Of a stretch of DNA of 64,000 nt, positions 14,139-25,399 are shown piece after piece; the first letter of the stretch is position 1, and every line of letters begins with the position of its first letter. Under the pieces are notes generated by a model. That model made no database searches and was not told the origin of the DNA. It was given only the letters and a program-made list of their open reading frames with translations. The translations under genes and the position numbers were made by a program. This stretch comes from Diphasiastrum complanatum (taxonomy: Eukaryota; Streptophyta; Lycopodiopsida; Lycopodiales; Lycopodiaceae): positions 58,799,296-58,863,295 of the forward strand of contig CM055092.1 in the NCBI GenBank assembly GCA_029204225.1, read 5' to 3'.

Positions 14139-14618
14139 TGAATTTAACTTCACTTGATTTGAATATTTCAAATTTGATTTGAGTTTCAATCTCAAGTTTC
14201 TATACATAGGATTTTAGAACATTGTTTTAGCTTTGATCTGATCCATATGGCAGGTCATTTGGATCGGTATCCAAAAAGTTATGGCAATTCTCGATTCCTA
14301 GCTCTAGTTTTGTTAGTTTTCTTTCTTCAAAATTTTCAGACCTGTTCTGTTGCAAATTTGACCTATCAAATCACATTCAATCATTGATCTGATCCATAGG
14401 CTGATAGAGCTTGTTGTTACATTTTTAGAGGTACTGAACTTTCATGATTTGGATCAATATTGAGAAAGCTATGATCAAAGAAGTGGACATGGGTCAGAAT
14501 TGCAAGAATGTTGGAATTTTGTTTTACAAGTGAGAGAGAATCACTTCAAGTTTTCAATTCTGAAGTTTCATTTCCTTTGTAAATTCTTTTTCAATTTCTT
14601 CAATTTGAAGTTTGATTT

Positions 14619-14636
14619 AATATATATATCTATATA

Positions 14637-14680
<44 letters not shown>

Positions 14681-14718
14681 AGCCTAACCCTAGGCCCTAA
14701 CCCTACCCTAACCCTAAC
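14619..14718. repeat. (TA)n tract followed by telomere-like repeats
   Basis: A (TA)n run with two interruptions occupies 14619-14678. It is followed at 14683-14718 by degenerate copies of CCCTAAA-type telomeric sequence, mostly in the CCCTAA(C) form. Interstitial, short and imperfect; more likely microsatellite growth or break repair than a former chromosome end. Confidence 0.8.
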
Positions 14719-15277
14719 TATATACTCAAAACCTAACCTAATCCTAAGCTCTAAATATAACCTCTATCTTCAAACACATCGGCTACTCGAGCCCAGCTGC
14801 TTCCGGATACTCAGCCTCCTGGTCTGGCTCGGTCATCTATCCTATCCATTTCTCTCGGTCATTTCTCTTCTCTCGACCAATTCTCCATTCGGCCATTTCT
14901 CTCTCTCCGGCTCCATTTTAACTAATGGGATCCAAATAGGTTACATAACAATCCCTTTCATAAAGAACAAAGATTGACTGTCCTATCCATTCAGCATTAA
15001 AGAGCAAAAGAAGGAGATGAAGTAATTAATCACTTGCTTCGCAATGGTTCTGAGTAACAGGGTTACATCCTTCAATGAGGCTTCGAGCTTTCAACAAAGA
15101 AAGGCTTCTAGCTTTCATCACCAATTGCCGTGTTGGGCTTCATCTTGACATACACACCAGCTTTAGTAGCATAAAGAATAGCAGAAGTTGGGTTGGAAAG
15201 AATAGCTCCTGTCAGGAAATTGACATCTCCATTGTCATTGCCTTATTGAATGCAGCAAGTCTTTCAATCGGAAGATA

Positions 15278-15660
15278 ATCCTTCAAGGCACAGATCTGCT
15301 CTTCACCCATAGCAGGCATGTCATTATGAAATCGTATGTCATCTCATGAATTCCTGTAGCCTCCATACCAATAAGTGATGGTTGGAGAAAACGAATACCC
15401 ACGTTCCGTCAGAATCTTCATCAGATAGTCCGTGAGATCACGCCCAACAAGATCCAACCTCAGAATAACAGGCATGACATTCACCATCAGATATGTCCCC
15501 TCACCAAATCCAGCCTTGATTTGAGTCAGCAGCTAATCATCAGTAGGAAGACGCGAACATCATCCTTAGTTTCAACAGTGTCAGTCAAAAGGCTTACAAA
15601 TTCATCTTCAGATATATCAATCAACTGATAATCATTGCGTGTAAACTGATTCCTATGTGA
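15278..15660 (-). pseudogene. chimeric pseudogene: eIF5A C-terminal half interrupted by an actin fragment
   Basis: Read on the minus strand, 15660 to 15470 encodes a decayed eIF5A C-terminal domain ([40 protein letters not shown]) with a frameshift at ~15545 and a TAG at ~15528. At 15468 it switches to actin: [27 protein letters not shown], then [20 protein letters not shown]. About 55 actin residues are missing between the last two blocks (~15392). At 15312 eIF5A resumes with AMGEEQICALKD. The 8-bp sequence CATGCCTG brackets the actin piece (15469-15476 and 15313-15320). eIF5A is a translation factor and actin a cytoskeletal protein; neither is functional here. Confidence 0.85.
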
Positions 15661-15935
15661 GCGTCCCTCTTATAAACTCATGGTGATAAAAAGGAACCTC
15701 ATTACATAAATGTTTCACAACCGTCCTGTGCAATCGCATCACATCAATCGTCTTAGAACTTTATCTGCTTCACAACCCCTTCATGAATTGCCTCTGTTGG
15801 TTTGTTATTTTATTCGATTCTGTAGCCGTGCTCCAACCATCCTGCACCTTTGCTGATTCAGAGAGCCTATCTCGTGAAGCATCTTCCCTTCTCCCATTCG
15901 GTCGAGGTTGTCATCCATTCACGTAACGCTCAGTC

Positions 15936-16033
15936 GAGACCTCATTCACACTCACGTTCCTTCGGTCGAGATCGCAACTCGCGCGAGACCTCATTCACGC
16001 CCACGTTCCTTTGGTCGAGATTGCAACTGGGTA
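15936..16033. repeat. 49-bp tandem duplication
   Basis: Two adjacent copies (15936-15984 and 15985-16033) share GAGACCTCATTCAC, CCACGTTCCTT or CTCACGTTCCTT, and GGTCGAGAT(C/T)GCAACT. They differ at a few positions. No coding meaning is evident. Confidence 0.8.
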
Positions 16034-16196
16034 ACACTCGGTCCAACACTTTCTCTCTCCTTCATGTCCCAAAAAAAAATTGCCATAAATCTTCATAATA
16101 TTCTACGGTTACTCCAAAAAAAAATTTAGAGCACCAAAAAATTTCATGGAATTCAAAGGATTATGTCTTTTGATTTGTAAATTTTCTTAATTAACG

Positions 16197-16218
16197 CCCC
16201 CCCCCCCCCCCCCCCCCC
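16197..16218. repeat. poly(C) tract, 22 bases
   Basis: Homopolymer of C preceding the gypsy element at 16.37 kb. Such tracts are prone to length error in assembly. A second one (15 C) is at 63535-63549. Confidence 0.95.
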
Positions 16219-16371
16219 GAGTTGTATATAACCCATATTACTAGTTTTTCCTTAAAACTTCCATAACTTCTTTGTTTGAGCTCGGATTTCAGTCGGGTAA
16301 GAACAAAAACTGATCAGAATGATAAGACGAACTCAACCAAACTACCCAAACTCGTGTTGTAACATTGCAAG

Positions 16372-17633
16372 ATGGGTGGTAAGGGAAAACAAACGGTGGA
16401 TAAAAATCACCCACCTCAAGACAACTTGCCTACTGAAGACATGGTGGAAGAACTGCAGGTTTCAAACTTGCAAGAAAACATACTAAATAAAATGCAAACT
16501 ATCATCCCCATCACAAAATGTAACATCCTCTCAAGATGTCCGGAGAATTGACATGGACAAGGGAAAGCAGGTATTACAGAGTCATATGGAGTATCCGGTC
16601 AGACTTGGTAATGACAGGGGAATGTTCGAACAATGAGTGCAACAGTCCAGGAGGCCACTTTGATGATCGGGAGTACAAGTATAAGATTATCATTCAGAAA
16701 TTCAATGGTGACTTTAAGACCCTTGACATTGAAGAGTGGTTGGATAAATTAGATCATTACTTCACCCTGTTCGATAGACCTGATCAAGCTAAAATTACTT
16801 TCGCTACAATCCATTTTGAAGAAACAGCCTATGAGAGGTGGAAGTGGAGGGAGAATAGGCTATCAATAGAGGAATGTAACGCACAAACTGATTGGCCGTT
16901 ATTTAAGAATGCTTGTATTGAGACCTTCAGAAGACCATTCCAAGATGATGATAACTTCAAAAGATGGACAAAGATACACCAGAAGAGTTCGATACAAGAG
17001 TATAACTTTGATTTCTGGAGTCTAACCCTTAAGCTACCCACAGTGTCTGATGCGGATCACTTGCGAAGGTATATACAAGGACTACAGGCAAATATTGGAG
17101 CTGATGTAGCATCACATTTTTGCATTGATCTGGATCAAGCTATGCGAGTGGCCCTTAAAATCGAGCCTAAATATGCTGGTAAGTGGTCGACTAAATCGGG
17201 AGCACCCAGATATGAAGTTAACAGATGGGAAGCTGAGCGGAATTCTGATATCCGTCGACATGATAAGGAAAGGAACATAATCCTCCACCAGTACCCGACA
17301 GTTAAAGAAGCTAATAGGAGGAATAGTGGTAAGAAACAAGTGAGCAACATGGAGGCCAAGCCGGAAGTGAAAATTGTCAGATCAAAGGCAGAGATAGATC
17401 GACTACGACAACAAGGCTTATGTTTCACTTGTAAGCAAAAATGGAAACCAGGGCATAAGTGTGACAAAGCTAAATTTGCAGGGATTTCCTTGATAATTGT
17501 TGAAGATGACGAAGTCGATACTAGTACTTTTTTAGAGAATGTCATTGACACTCAACAGCCGCAAAGTGATGAAGGAAAGGAAGACACCTCATCCGATGAG
17601 GAATCACCAAACCATCAATCAGACCACGGATAG
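16372..17633 (+). pseudogene. Ty3/gypsy gag (chromovirus-like)
   Basis: An ATG at 16372 opens a short frame (MGGKGKQTVD...). After a frameshift near 16540 the frame is open to 17633. It contains the retrotransposon gag domain: FNGDFKTLDIEEWLDKLDHY (~16700), WKWRENR (~16840) and FDFWSLTLKLP (~17010). A zinc knuckle follows: CFTCKQKWKPGHKC (~17420), a spacing common in plant chromoviral gypsy elements. An acidic tail (EGKEDTSSDEES) closes it. It formed the virus-like particle core of the element. No 5' LTR was recognised upstream, though 16220-16370 is in the expected leader position. Confidence 0.85.
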
Positions 17634-17639
17634 CAGGAA

Positions 17640-18612
17640 AGATCCATTAGGAGGGATCAAAAAGTTGAATTATTGAGCATATCTCTAAATAGTGGTAGTA
17701 TGCATAACTCTTTTAATAGTAGGTCATTACAAAGCTGCGGATTAGCATCTTCGGATCATTGTGATAAGATGAGAGTCTAGATTTCCAATGGAGTAACCAT
17801 TCCATAACATCACCCCAGTGATGAACTTGCAAATCGAGGATTATACCCTTAAAACGAGTTTCCATATTGTGGATCTGGGTCCAATTGATGTTATACTAGG
17901 GGTGGAATGGCTTAAGACCTTCAGAAATGTGACAATCAACTTCGATCAAGGACTGATGAGCTTCAGACAAGGAGAACGCCAATTTGAACTACACAGCGTT
18001 CAATCTACTCAACCACGTTCAACTTTGCAGCTGATTTCTATGGAGAAGGCTCAAAGGCTGTCTAGATCAAATGTTGGAATTGTTTGTGCTTAGGATCGAA
18101 GAAGTTGAGAGAAAACTCAAGGAAGTAAAAACAAAACCATTGGCCAAGGTAAAACAAAGTGTGAAAGATCCAAGGATTCTAAAGATCTTGGGTAAATTTT
18201 CTGATGTGTTTGCTGATCAGTTATCCAAAGAGGAACCTCCTACCAGATTTGTGGACCATCCCATAGAATTGGAATCGGGGACTAAAGCGGTCAATTTACC
18301 ACCTTACAGACTATCAAAGGCCAAAAAAGAAGAAGTCCATAAATAGGTTCAAGAGTTACTCTCACAAGAATTTATTGCTCGAAGTAAATCACTTTTTGCC
18401 TCTCCCATGTTACTTGTTAAGAAGAAGGATGAAATGTTCAAGATGTGTATTGATTATCGAGCTCTTAATAAAGTGACCATCAAAAACAAATATCCAATCC
18501 CTAGAGTGGATGATTTGTCGGATGCATTAAAGGGAGCTAGCATATTTTCAAAGATAGATTTACGTTCAGGGTGCCATCAAATTTAGGTCAAGGAAGAGGA
18601 TCAACATAACAT
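17640..18612 (+). pseudogene. Ty3/gypsy protease and RT N-terminal half
   Basis: At 17818-18060 is the protease C-terminal part (HIVDLGPIDVILGVEWLKTF...). At 18200-18350 comes the pre-RT segment (DHPIELESGTKAVNLPPYR), then a TAG at 18344. RT continues to ~18612 with [20 protein letters not shown] (~18400) and [13 protein letters not shown] (~18547). The YxDD-containing half is missing: homology stops at about 18612 and unrelated sequence begins. The integrase at 32343 is in the same orientation and could be the other end of this element. Confidence 0.85.
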
Positions 18613-18699
18613 TAGAGGAGTTCACAATATCAAAAAGACCCTTCAAGGAATGCCATGTAGGATGAAGAAAAATATCAAAATAAAAAAACAATATTGCTT

Positions 18700-20957
18700 A
18701 TTTGCTTGCCCCCACCACTCCCGAGACCACCCCAACTCTCAATGATCTAACCATAGTGTCTACAGTCATAGTTAACAACTTTAAGTTGTTCATAGTCTAA
18801 TCAATCTTACAATCTATTCATACGGAAAACATGCAATTACTGAAGGATGTGGAAGAGGCTAAGAAGAAGGAGGCTAGGACTAAGAAGCGAAAGTGGGAAA
18901 GTCGCAAGGATATTCAGACCCTTTCAAAAGGAGGTTTTTGAAATAGAATAATTCGAGCATTCAAGTAAGCATACTCTGATTTTTTTGTAACTTGATTAGT
19001 GACATATGGTTTTATTTCTGCTACTATGTTGCTAACTATCTGATTTTTTTTTGTAGATCTGCATTAGTATCTCATCAAAATATAAAAGACAAGGCATCAA
19101 TTGGAATGTCATTGGGCTCAATATTGACAGGCAAATCCACTGAGTGTATCATGATGAACAATAGGAGTTCCAATGTAAAGTCCAAAATTGCAGAGTTTTT
19201 GATGTTAGACATTCAAAAAAATTTAGATAAAACTATAGTTCAAGGTGCCTGTGATTTTGCTGGTATTAGCAGAGAAGCATATTCAACAATATTTCAACTT
19301 ATTAGGAATGCCTTTAAGCAAGTTTGAATTAGAAAAGTTCCTATCCCTAGGTCATATCACTTGAAGACAGAGAGGAATACATTGAACTTAAGTATGCATA
19401 AAATCATTGGTACCCCATTTCATATAGAGGAAGTGTATGAAACTGATGGAAGATCCATGTCATATAATTCATCAAACAACTTCTTTGTTGATCTAAATCA
19501 CTTGTTAACATACATGGTCACATTTTATGATATAATCTTAGAGAAGGTGAATGGTAAAATAATCATAGTACTTAAGTTAGATGAGTCAGAGATTGTGAAA
19601 GGACAGAAGATGGAGAGAGTTAGTATAACTCTCATGAATGGTGCACTATCACAAACAGTGGACCAATGAGACTTCAAATTTAGTGTCCAATCCGAAAATG
19701 ATATATGGTGCTTGGCAGTTTTTCAGGTAATTATTTTCTTTATTAACTAGGTTTAATTCTGTACCCTGGTTCATAATTCATATTTAACTAAATTGGTTTT
19801 ATGCATTGGACAGGTACTGAAGGAGAATCACGATATATTATCATGGATATTCTCTAGGACATCTTACCCTCGGATTATCAAGGACCATATGGAAGGAGGA
19901 TTTCTCAGAGTTTCAGGAGTTGGAGACTTCCAAGTTGAATGGCACTTAGCAGGTGATTTAAAAACACTGAAATGCATGTATAATGTCTCTCACGGTGTTA
20001 CATCTAAACATCCTTGTTTATACTGCATGAAAATGGCAAAAGATGTAACTAGAAGTACAGGAATTACTAGAGAAAATGCATATCCACATTGTAAGCCGGT
20101 ATTGCCTATTCCCTTGAAAAATGTGCATGTTTGCACTCTTCATGCAGAAGTTAGGATAATAGAAAAGCTCGTTTATCTTCATATAGTTTTTGCATGGAAT
20201 AGTAAGCCAACATCAGTTGCGAAGGAAGCTATTTGTCGGTTAGAAGATGTTTTATCAAAAGCATGACTGCATAAGGGACATGTCAAAATACAAAAAGATG
20301 AAAAGCTTTCTGGAAAGTTAGGAAATATGCCAACTAAGCCAAGCATTGGAGGAGCAAAAGCACGTCGATTCCTATCAAACCATACTGGTAAGGATTCAAA
20401 CATTCAACACTCAATCTGGAAAGAAATTGTTGCTACCACTGAAGACTTAGGAGTGACTGGCAAATCAAGATTATTGAAAGTTGATGTATGGAGAAAGCTT
20501 GACAATATGATTAAGATATTAAGAAAAGACAAATTTTTTGATACTGATAAGAGAGCTCTACAAAAGACTTGCATCGATTTTGTTGATGCAGTATCAAAAG
20601 CATGGGGAGAAGATCACATCACTCATTACATGGTTAGTATGCATGCTCAGAGCAGCTATCAATTAAATTATATATTTTGATCCAAGCATAAGACTAACAT
20701 TACGATTTTGACATGTGCAGCACATACTAAGAGATCATACAACATTTTTTCAAACACATATGGAAGCCTAAGTGTCTGGTCATCACAAGCGATGGAGAAG
20801 TCACATTGGCAAGCACGGGCATCATTTCATCGAAATACAAAGCATGGAGGAACCAATGAAAAATGAAACTATATTTGCCAATTATTTTAGTGGTTCTACC
20901 GTAGAGTTCAAATTGGACAGATCACAAAATCTTCAAATTACGACAAAAGCTTGAGTT
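18700..20957 (+). pseudogene. spliced RNase H-fold transposase-like pseudogene (family not recognised)
   Basis: One reading frame continues across three GT-AG introns (18965-19056, 19727-19813, 20633-20720). It is broken only by stops at ~18937, 19325, 19667, 20264 and ~20769. The N-terminal part is basic (KKKEARTKKRKWE, nuclear-signal-like). A possible first catalytic Asp sits in IIVLKLDESEI (~19560). The block EWHLAGDLKTLK (~19937) followed by SKHPCLYCMKMA (~20006) and VHVCTLHAEVRIIEKLV (~20124) has the D...CxxC...LH..E layout of RNase H-like transposases with an inserted zinc motif, such as RAG1/Transib and allied families. That likeness is pattern-level inference. Three of the stops are TGA, which CGA deamination would give. 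Confidence 0.6.
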
Positions 20958-21080
20958 TCAAAAGCTTCAAAATCTTCAAAAGCTTGTAAATTTATTGAAC
21001 AACATAGAAGCTAAAAATTCAGAGATACAAAGTTGTTACAAATGTAAATTGTATTCACAATTTTCAATATATACCAATCA

Positions 21081-21818
21081 TCATTCAGAGGTATCAGATT
21101 CATCCTCTTGTCCAATTGTTGTGCTATCATGCAGTAATTCTCTACTTGCATATGCATCCAGAAGATGCGCATTGTCCTTGTTACCACTCAATTCTATATA
21201 TGTTGCATAAAGTGAATAATGGGAACTCCTTAATGGTACATTCCCATCTACAAATCCTAATATGTTTAAATCATAAGACCTCTTCACAAAAGTTATTTTA
21301 TTTGCTCTCGCAAATTTATGTCCACCTAAATAATAAGATAAGGCTTTCACAACCATTATCATTGTCTCTCCAACTGGACTAAATTTGGAATGAGCAATGC
21401 AACATTTCATTATTTTGAAAGTGCCTCAAGTAGTGGCCTAGGCCACTATCCCTGTGGAAAGATGATGAATGTTGTCTGAAGCCCCCTCGACGAGTAGCAA
21501 AGTCATCGATAAAAAGTGTATTCTGCAATTACAAAATTGGAGTTTTTAGCTCAAATTGAATTATGCAAAACACATAAATCAGATAAACAAACGTACAGTT
21601 AAACTTTTAAGCTTATGCATTCATCATCATCTGCTGCAACTAGATCAGGATGATCTATATTGTGACCACCAATTGAAAAAAGAGTCATCAGCAAATTTCA
21701 TAACCGATGGACGAGGGAATCCCAGCTGGGCTTGGAATGTAATAAATTCCTCATCACTGAACTCAGAGAGAAAACTAGGCAACAAACGCTCACGACTAGG
21801 ATCATAGGATGAAGCCAT
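21081..21818 (-). pseudogene. accessory gene convergent with the transposase-like gene
   Basis: On the minus strand an ATG at 21818 opens MASSYDPSRERLLPSFLSEF, then SDEEFITFQAQLGFPR. After a +1 shift near 21660 the frame continues as HNIDHPDLVAADDDECISLK to a donor at 21603. A short intron (21603-21523, ending TTGCAG) leads to exon 2, NTLFIDDFATRRGGFRQ. A second frameshift near 21430 leads to an open frame of 109 codons (MKCCIAHSKFSPVGE... to stop at 21081) with an acidic end (GQEDESDTSE). I do not recognise the product. It converges on the transposase-like gene, whose 3' end is ~120 bp away, as expected for a two-gene DNA transposon. Confidence 0.5.
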
Positions 21819-22111
21819 TGAATTGTATCAGATCTGTGTGAGAGGGGAGTAAACGAAGATGAAGGGAGAACACTACGCACACACAGAAGCGATATGTACG
21901 AATGACGTATTGCTCTTGTGCGCGTAAAAAAACAAGATACAATAAGGGAACAAACAAGGCGCGCACACAAGCGATATGTTATGAAAATAGATATAAAATA
22001 CGCGCACAGAGAACCGATATGAGCGAAATCTGAGAAAGTAAAAAAAAAATAGATTTTTAGGGATCGTGCCCTTTATAGTCATCTCACACGTGCGAGTCAA
22101 TGGTCAACTAC
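21819..22111 (-). promoter_or_regulatory. promoter and 5' UTR of the accessory gene
   Basis: Reading on the minus strand, TATAAAGGGCACGATCC (~22079-22060) is followed by a ~240-nt leader. The leader contains repeated ACATATCGCTT-like motifs (about 21985, 21890 and a weaker copy at ~22015), then the ATG at 21818. One CACGTG lies upstream at ~22086. The region is cut by the LTR that starts at 22112. The same module is found at 12.7-13.2 kb. Confidence 0.5.
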
Positions 22112-22863
22112 TGTTGGAGGGTTTGCGGATCCCAAGGCAGCCCTAACCCTATTTAATAAGTGAGAGGGATTTGGCACCATGCGTGTGTAAGTTCAACCCA
22201 ATGATCACATAGTTATTTGATTGATTAGTTAAAAGTCAATAAAAGGACTTTAGGCCTTTTTGCGGGACTTTTAATGTCGCAGGGCCTAAATGTCAAGTTA
22301 GTGAATAAAGTTGGGTTTCCCTCCAATTTTGATGGTTCCCACACTTTTTTAAATTTGAATAAAAAGAGAGGCAAGACTGGACCAATAGGATTCAAAGGCC
22401 AGGGTCCTCCTCTCTACTATAAAAAGGGACCAACTCGAGTTGTTCCTCATGTTCATTTCCTCATTTCAATAAAGCAGATTGGTTCTCTTTAGAAATGGAT
22501 TGATGAATGTCCTTGCTCTTCCTCTCTTCTCCTCCATTTCTCATGCTTTCTTTGGATTTTGCTAATTGTTGGATCTGATCATTATTGGGATTGCTATTTC
22601 TTATGCTTTTTGTGAGAGAGAAAGGGAGAGAGAGAAGAGTAAGTTTCTATCATTGTTGTGGATTTAGGGTTAATGGAAGGAAGTAGGGTTAATGGATGCA
22701 GTGTTAATGGATGTTAATATTAGATCCTCCATTCATGTTGAAATCTGAACTATACTATCGCTCTCACGGGAACGAACCTACGTGTGACAACTAACTCCGT
22801 CTCTTTGATGCTAGATTGACTAGATCTTGGATTCAGGTTAGGCAAGGAAAGAAACCCACTACA
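22112..22863 (+). repeat. 5' LTR of the Tat/Athila-like element
   Basis: 752 bp, TG...CA. TATA-like ACTATAAAAAGGG at ~22418 precedes the likely transcription start. The blocks GACTTTAGGCCTTTTTGC and GCAGGGCCTAAATGTCAAGT are shared with the 3' LTR. Divergence between the LTRs, with indels, suggests an old insertion. Confidence 0.85.
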
Positions 22864-23852
22864 ATTTTGTTGCCATTTCCGGGGAGCTATGCCATTTTTT
22901 CAATTTGCAGCATGTTTGGCTGATGGTTAGCTTGCATTAGGCATCTTGTCGTGACATGAATAGTGTTAAATTTGCATTTTAGGGTTAGTTTGGGATTGAT
23001 TTTGCTAGATTTGAGTGGATTTGCTTGTTTGAAATCCAATCTGATTATTAAACAAGAAAAGCTATTCATATCACCAATCTTAAGATCCATTTGGATCTGA
23101 GATATCAGAGAAAATAACAAAAATCGGTCAAATCTGTCAAATTTGGTCAAAAAGAGACAAAAAGCTTCATCAGAGCTCAGAACTTTTTACCCTCTTTCAA
23201 GAAACCTTCGCCGAGTTGTAGACACCTTCGGTTTTGTTTATAGAACCTTCAGTTTGAAGGGCGAAGATTAATTCCCAGTAGATTTCCAAAAACGTCAGAA
23301 AAACCACCAAAAAAACACCAAAAAATATCAAAATCCTAAAAAAACAGAAAAAGAACCTGCGCCCGATTCACTGTGCTTAGATGTGATTTAGATCTATCTG
23401 CTGCCAGGTCGGCAAAGAATAATACCAAAAATAGAAAGGTTATCAGAGGATCAGTTGTCATATTGTCATATTTTTGCCAAAAAAGTTACTTTTTTGCAAA
23501 ATTACCAGTTATACTCTTGATTCTTCGCCAGAACCTTCACCGAGTTTTCAGAACATTCTATCTATAGTAAAATACTATTTTTGAGTTCGACGAAGATTCT
23601 TCTTGATCAAATCACAAAAAATCTTGATTTTTACCCTCGCCAGATTACAAAAACAGTATGATATATTCTGAATTGGACTCTGAGAGATTTATCATTTTTG
23701 AAAAGTATTGTTTGATCAAATTTTGGGTAGTTTTTCATCATATAGAATCAGATTCTTGAAAAGTGGAATAGAGCTAGAAGATCTAATCTGAGATAGTTTT
23801 TTGGAAAAATCTATATCCAATCTCATTATCGATTTGATCTAAATTTGTAAGG

Positions 23853-24690
23853 ATGGCTGCCTCTGGAGGTGCTCCTGGAGGTGCTCCATAGGAGGTCAAT
23901 CCAATTATTGTTAGAAGAGCACCCCGATTGGATCTACCCAAATATAATGGATTAACAGATCCAGCTAGATTTCTTCAGATCTCTGCTGAATCCTGTGAGG
24001 TCTATGGTGAGATTTATCCTCAAGATAAACTTAAGCTGTTTCCTATGGCCTTAACAGACGCAGCACAAGATTGGTACTATAACCAAGATGATATTGAACG
24101 TACAGATTGGGAGGTTTATGGAAGACCCTTTTCTACTTTTAAGTAAAATTAAAATGGGAAAGTGGGAAATGGTTCGAGATAACACTCCGCTCCTCCTGCC
24201 AATTTGATGGAACCAGAACCTTACGGAAGTGCTGAGCAATGGAGCTATGGTAATGATCATGAAGGAAGATCTTCCGAATAGTATGCCATTTATGCTGTCG
24301 CTCAACAACAAGCCTCGAGAAATTGGGCCAGAGCACCACTTGGATGCTTTGCATGTGGAGAAAATCACAGAGTTGCAGAATGCCCAGATAAAGAAAAATT
24401 TGTACCATTCTATCGTGACTGTGGATATGGGCATTGCTATAAAGACTGTCCAGCAAGACCGAAGCCACCACCAGCTACAGCACCTGTAAATTTGATAACA
24501 ATCAAGCAAGGATCGGTAGCTCAGAATAAACCAAGTGCACCCTTGATGGTGGTCACCAGAGCACAAAAGCAAAAAGAACCAGTAGTGGATTCAATACCTG
24601 CTGATTCTATACAATTGAACGATACACCAACGACATCGGGAGTCTATCCAAATCTTAATGCAGAAAACGAAGATATCAAGATATGAGATA
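23853..24690 (+). pseudogene. gag with two cysteine knuckles
   Basis: The ATG at 23853 opens MAASGGAPGGAP, then a TAG (~23889). The gag domain follows: PRLDLPKYNGLTDPARFL, DKLKLFPMALTDAAQDWYYN. After a stop and frameshift near 24145 the frame around 24260-24690 carries CFACGENHRVAEC and then CGYGHCYKDC, two zinc-knuckle-like motifs, and a spacer ending PTTSGVYPNLNAENED. A TGA at 24684 interrupts it. Gag of Tat/Athila type is the best fit; the unit would coat the element RNA. Confidence 0.75.
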
Positions 24691-25129
24691 GTGGATTAAA
24701 CATCTGCAAGAAGAAGACAAACTTGAAGCTGCTAAAGTAACAGCTGAAGTTCGGTCTTCACCATTGCAGCCTCCAAGAAATTTACGTACGGATATGAATG
24801 ATCAATTACATCATCACGAAGAACCCTTCAAGATGACTGAACCGGAAGCACCGCATACAGAATTACTCATGAATATTTTGTCTAGCAAGATCAATATCTC
24901 ATTGGGAGAGTTCCTAAAGTTGGTGCCAAAAGCAAAAGAAGTCTTAACACAAAAGTTAGCTCAAGAAGAATTAGAAGACCATCAAAAGCCACTTTTTTGT
25001 GCTGGATTTGAAGAATCTAATGATGTACTCCATGTTGGAGCCACTTGGAAAAGTGAACAAAAGAATATCACTCTGCCGATACAAACTGAAGAGATTCTCA
25101 GACTCACTCAATCAGAGACACAACAGTGA
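24687..25129 (+). pseudogene. gag-tail/pre-protease segment, copy 1
   Basis: Contains QWIKHLQEEDKLEAAKVTAE, HHHEEPFKMTEPEAPHTELL, SLGEFLKLVPKAKEVL and KPLFCAGFEESNDVL. Similar blocks recur at 27585-27960 (partly) and 28140-28990, so this part of the element exists in three broken copies. It ends at 25129 and copia sequence appears from about 25400. Confidence 0.7.
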
Positions 25130-25399
25130 GGTAAGACATCAAGAGATGTATATTGATGATTCAGATTCAGAATTATAAAAATTCATTTTTGATCAATAGT
25201 TTCTTATTGTCTAAAATTGTCTTAAATTGTCTCTTAATTCCGCATATTATTTCTACATACATATTCAATCAGAACAAATATTGTTCTATTAGTAAATAGA
25301 TTAGATACAGACCCGATTGAAGGCACTGATATTAGTTTGATTTATTCAAACTCTCATCATGTTCTATGTGGAAGAATAATTACTTTGTAAACTGTTCGA
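25130..25399. other. unassigned AT-rich junction
   Basis: No coding or LTR signature was found between the gag-tail segment and the copia fragment. Confidence 0.35.

Noticed and set aside
14683-14718. A true chromosome end or telomere
   Set aside because: Only a few imperfect units, followed by ordinary sequence on both sides.
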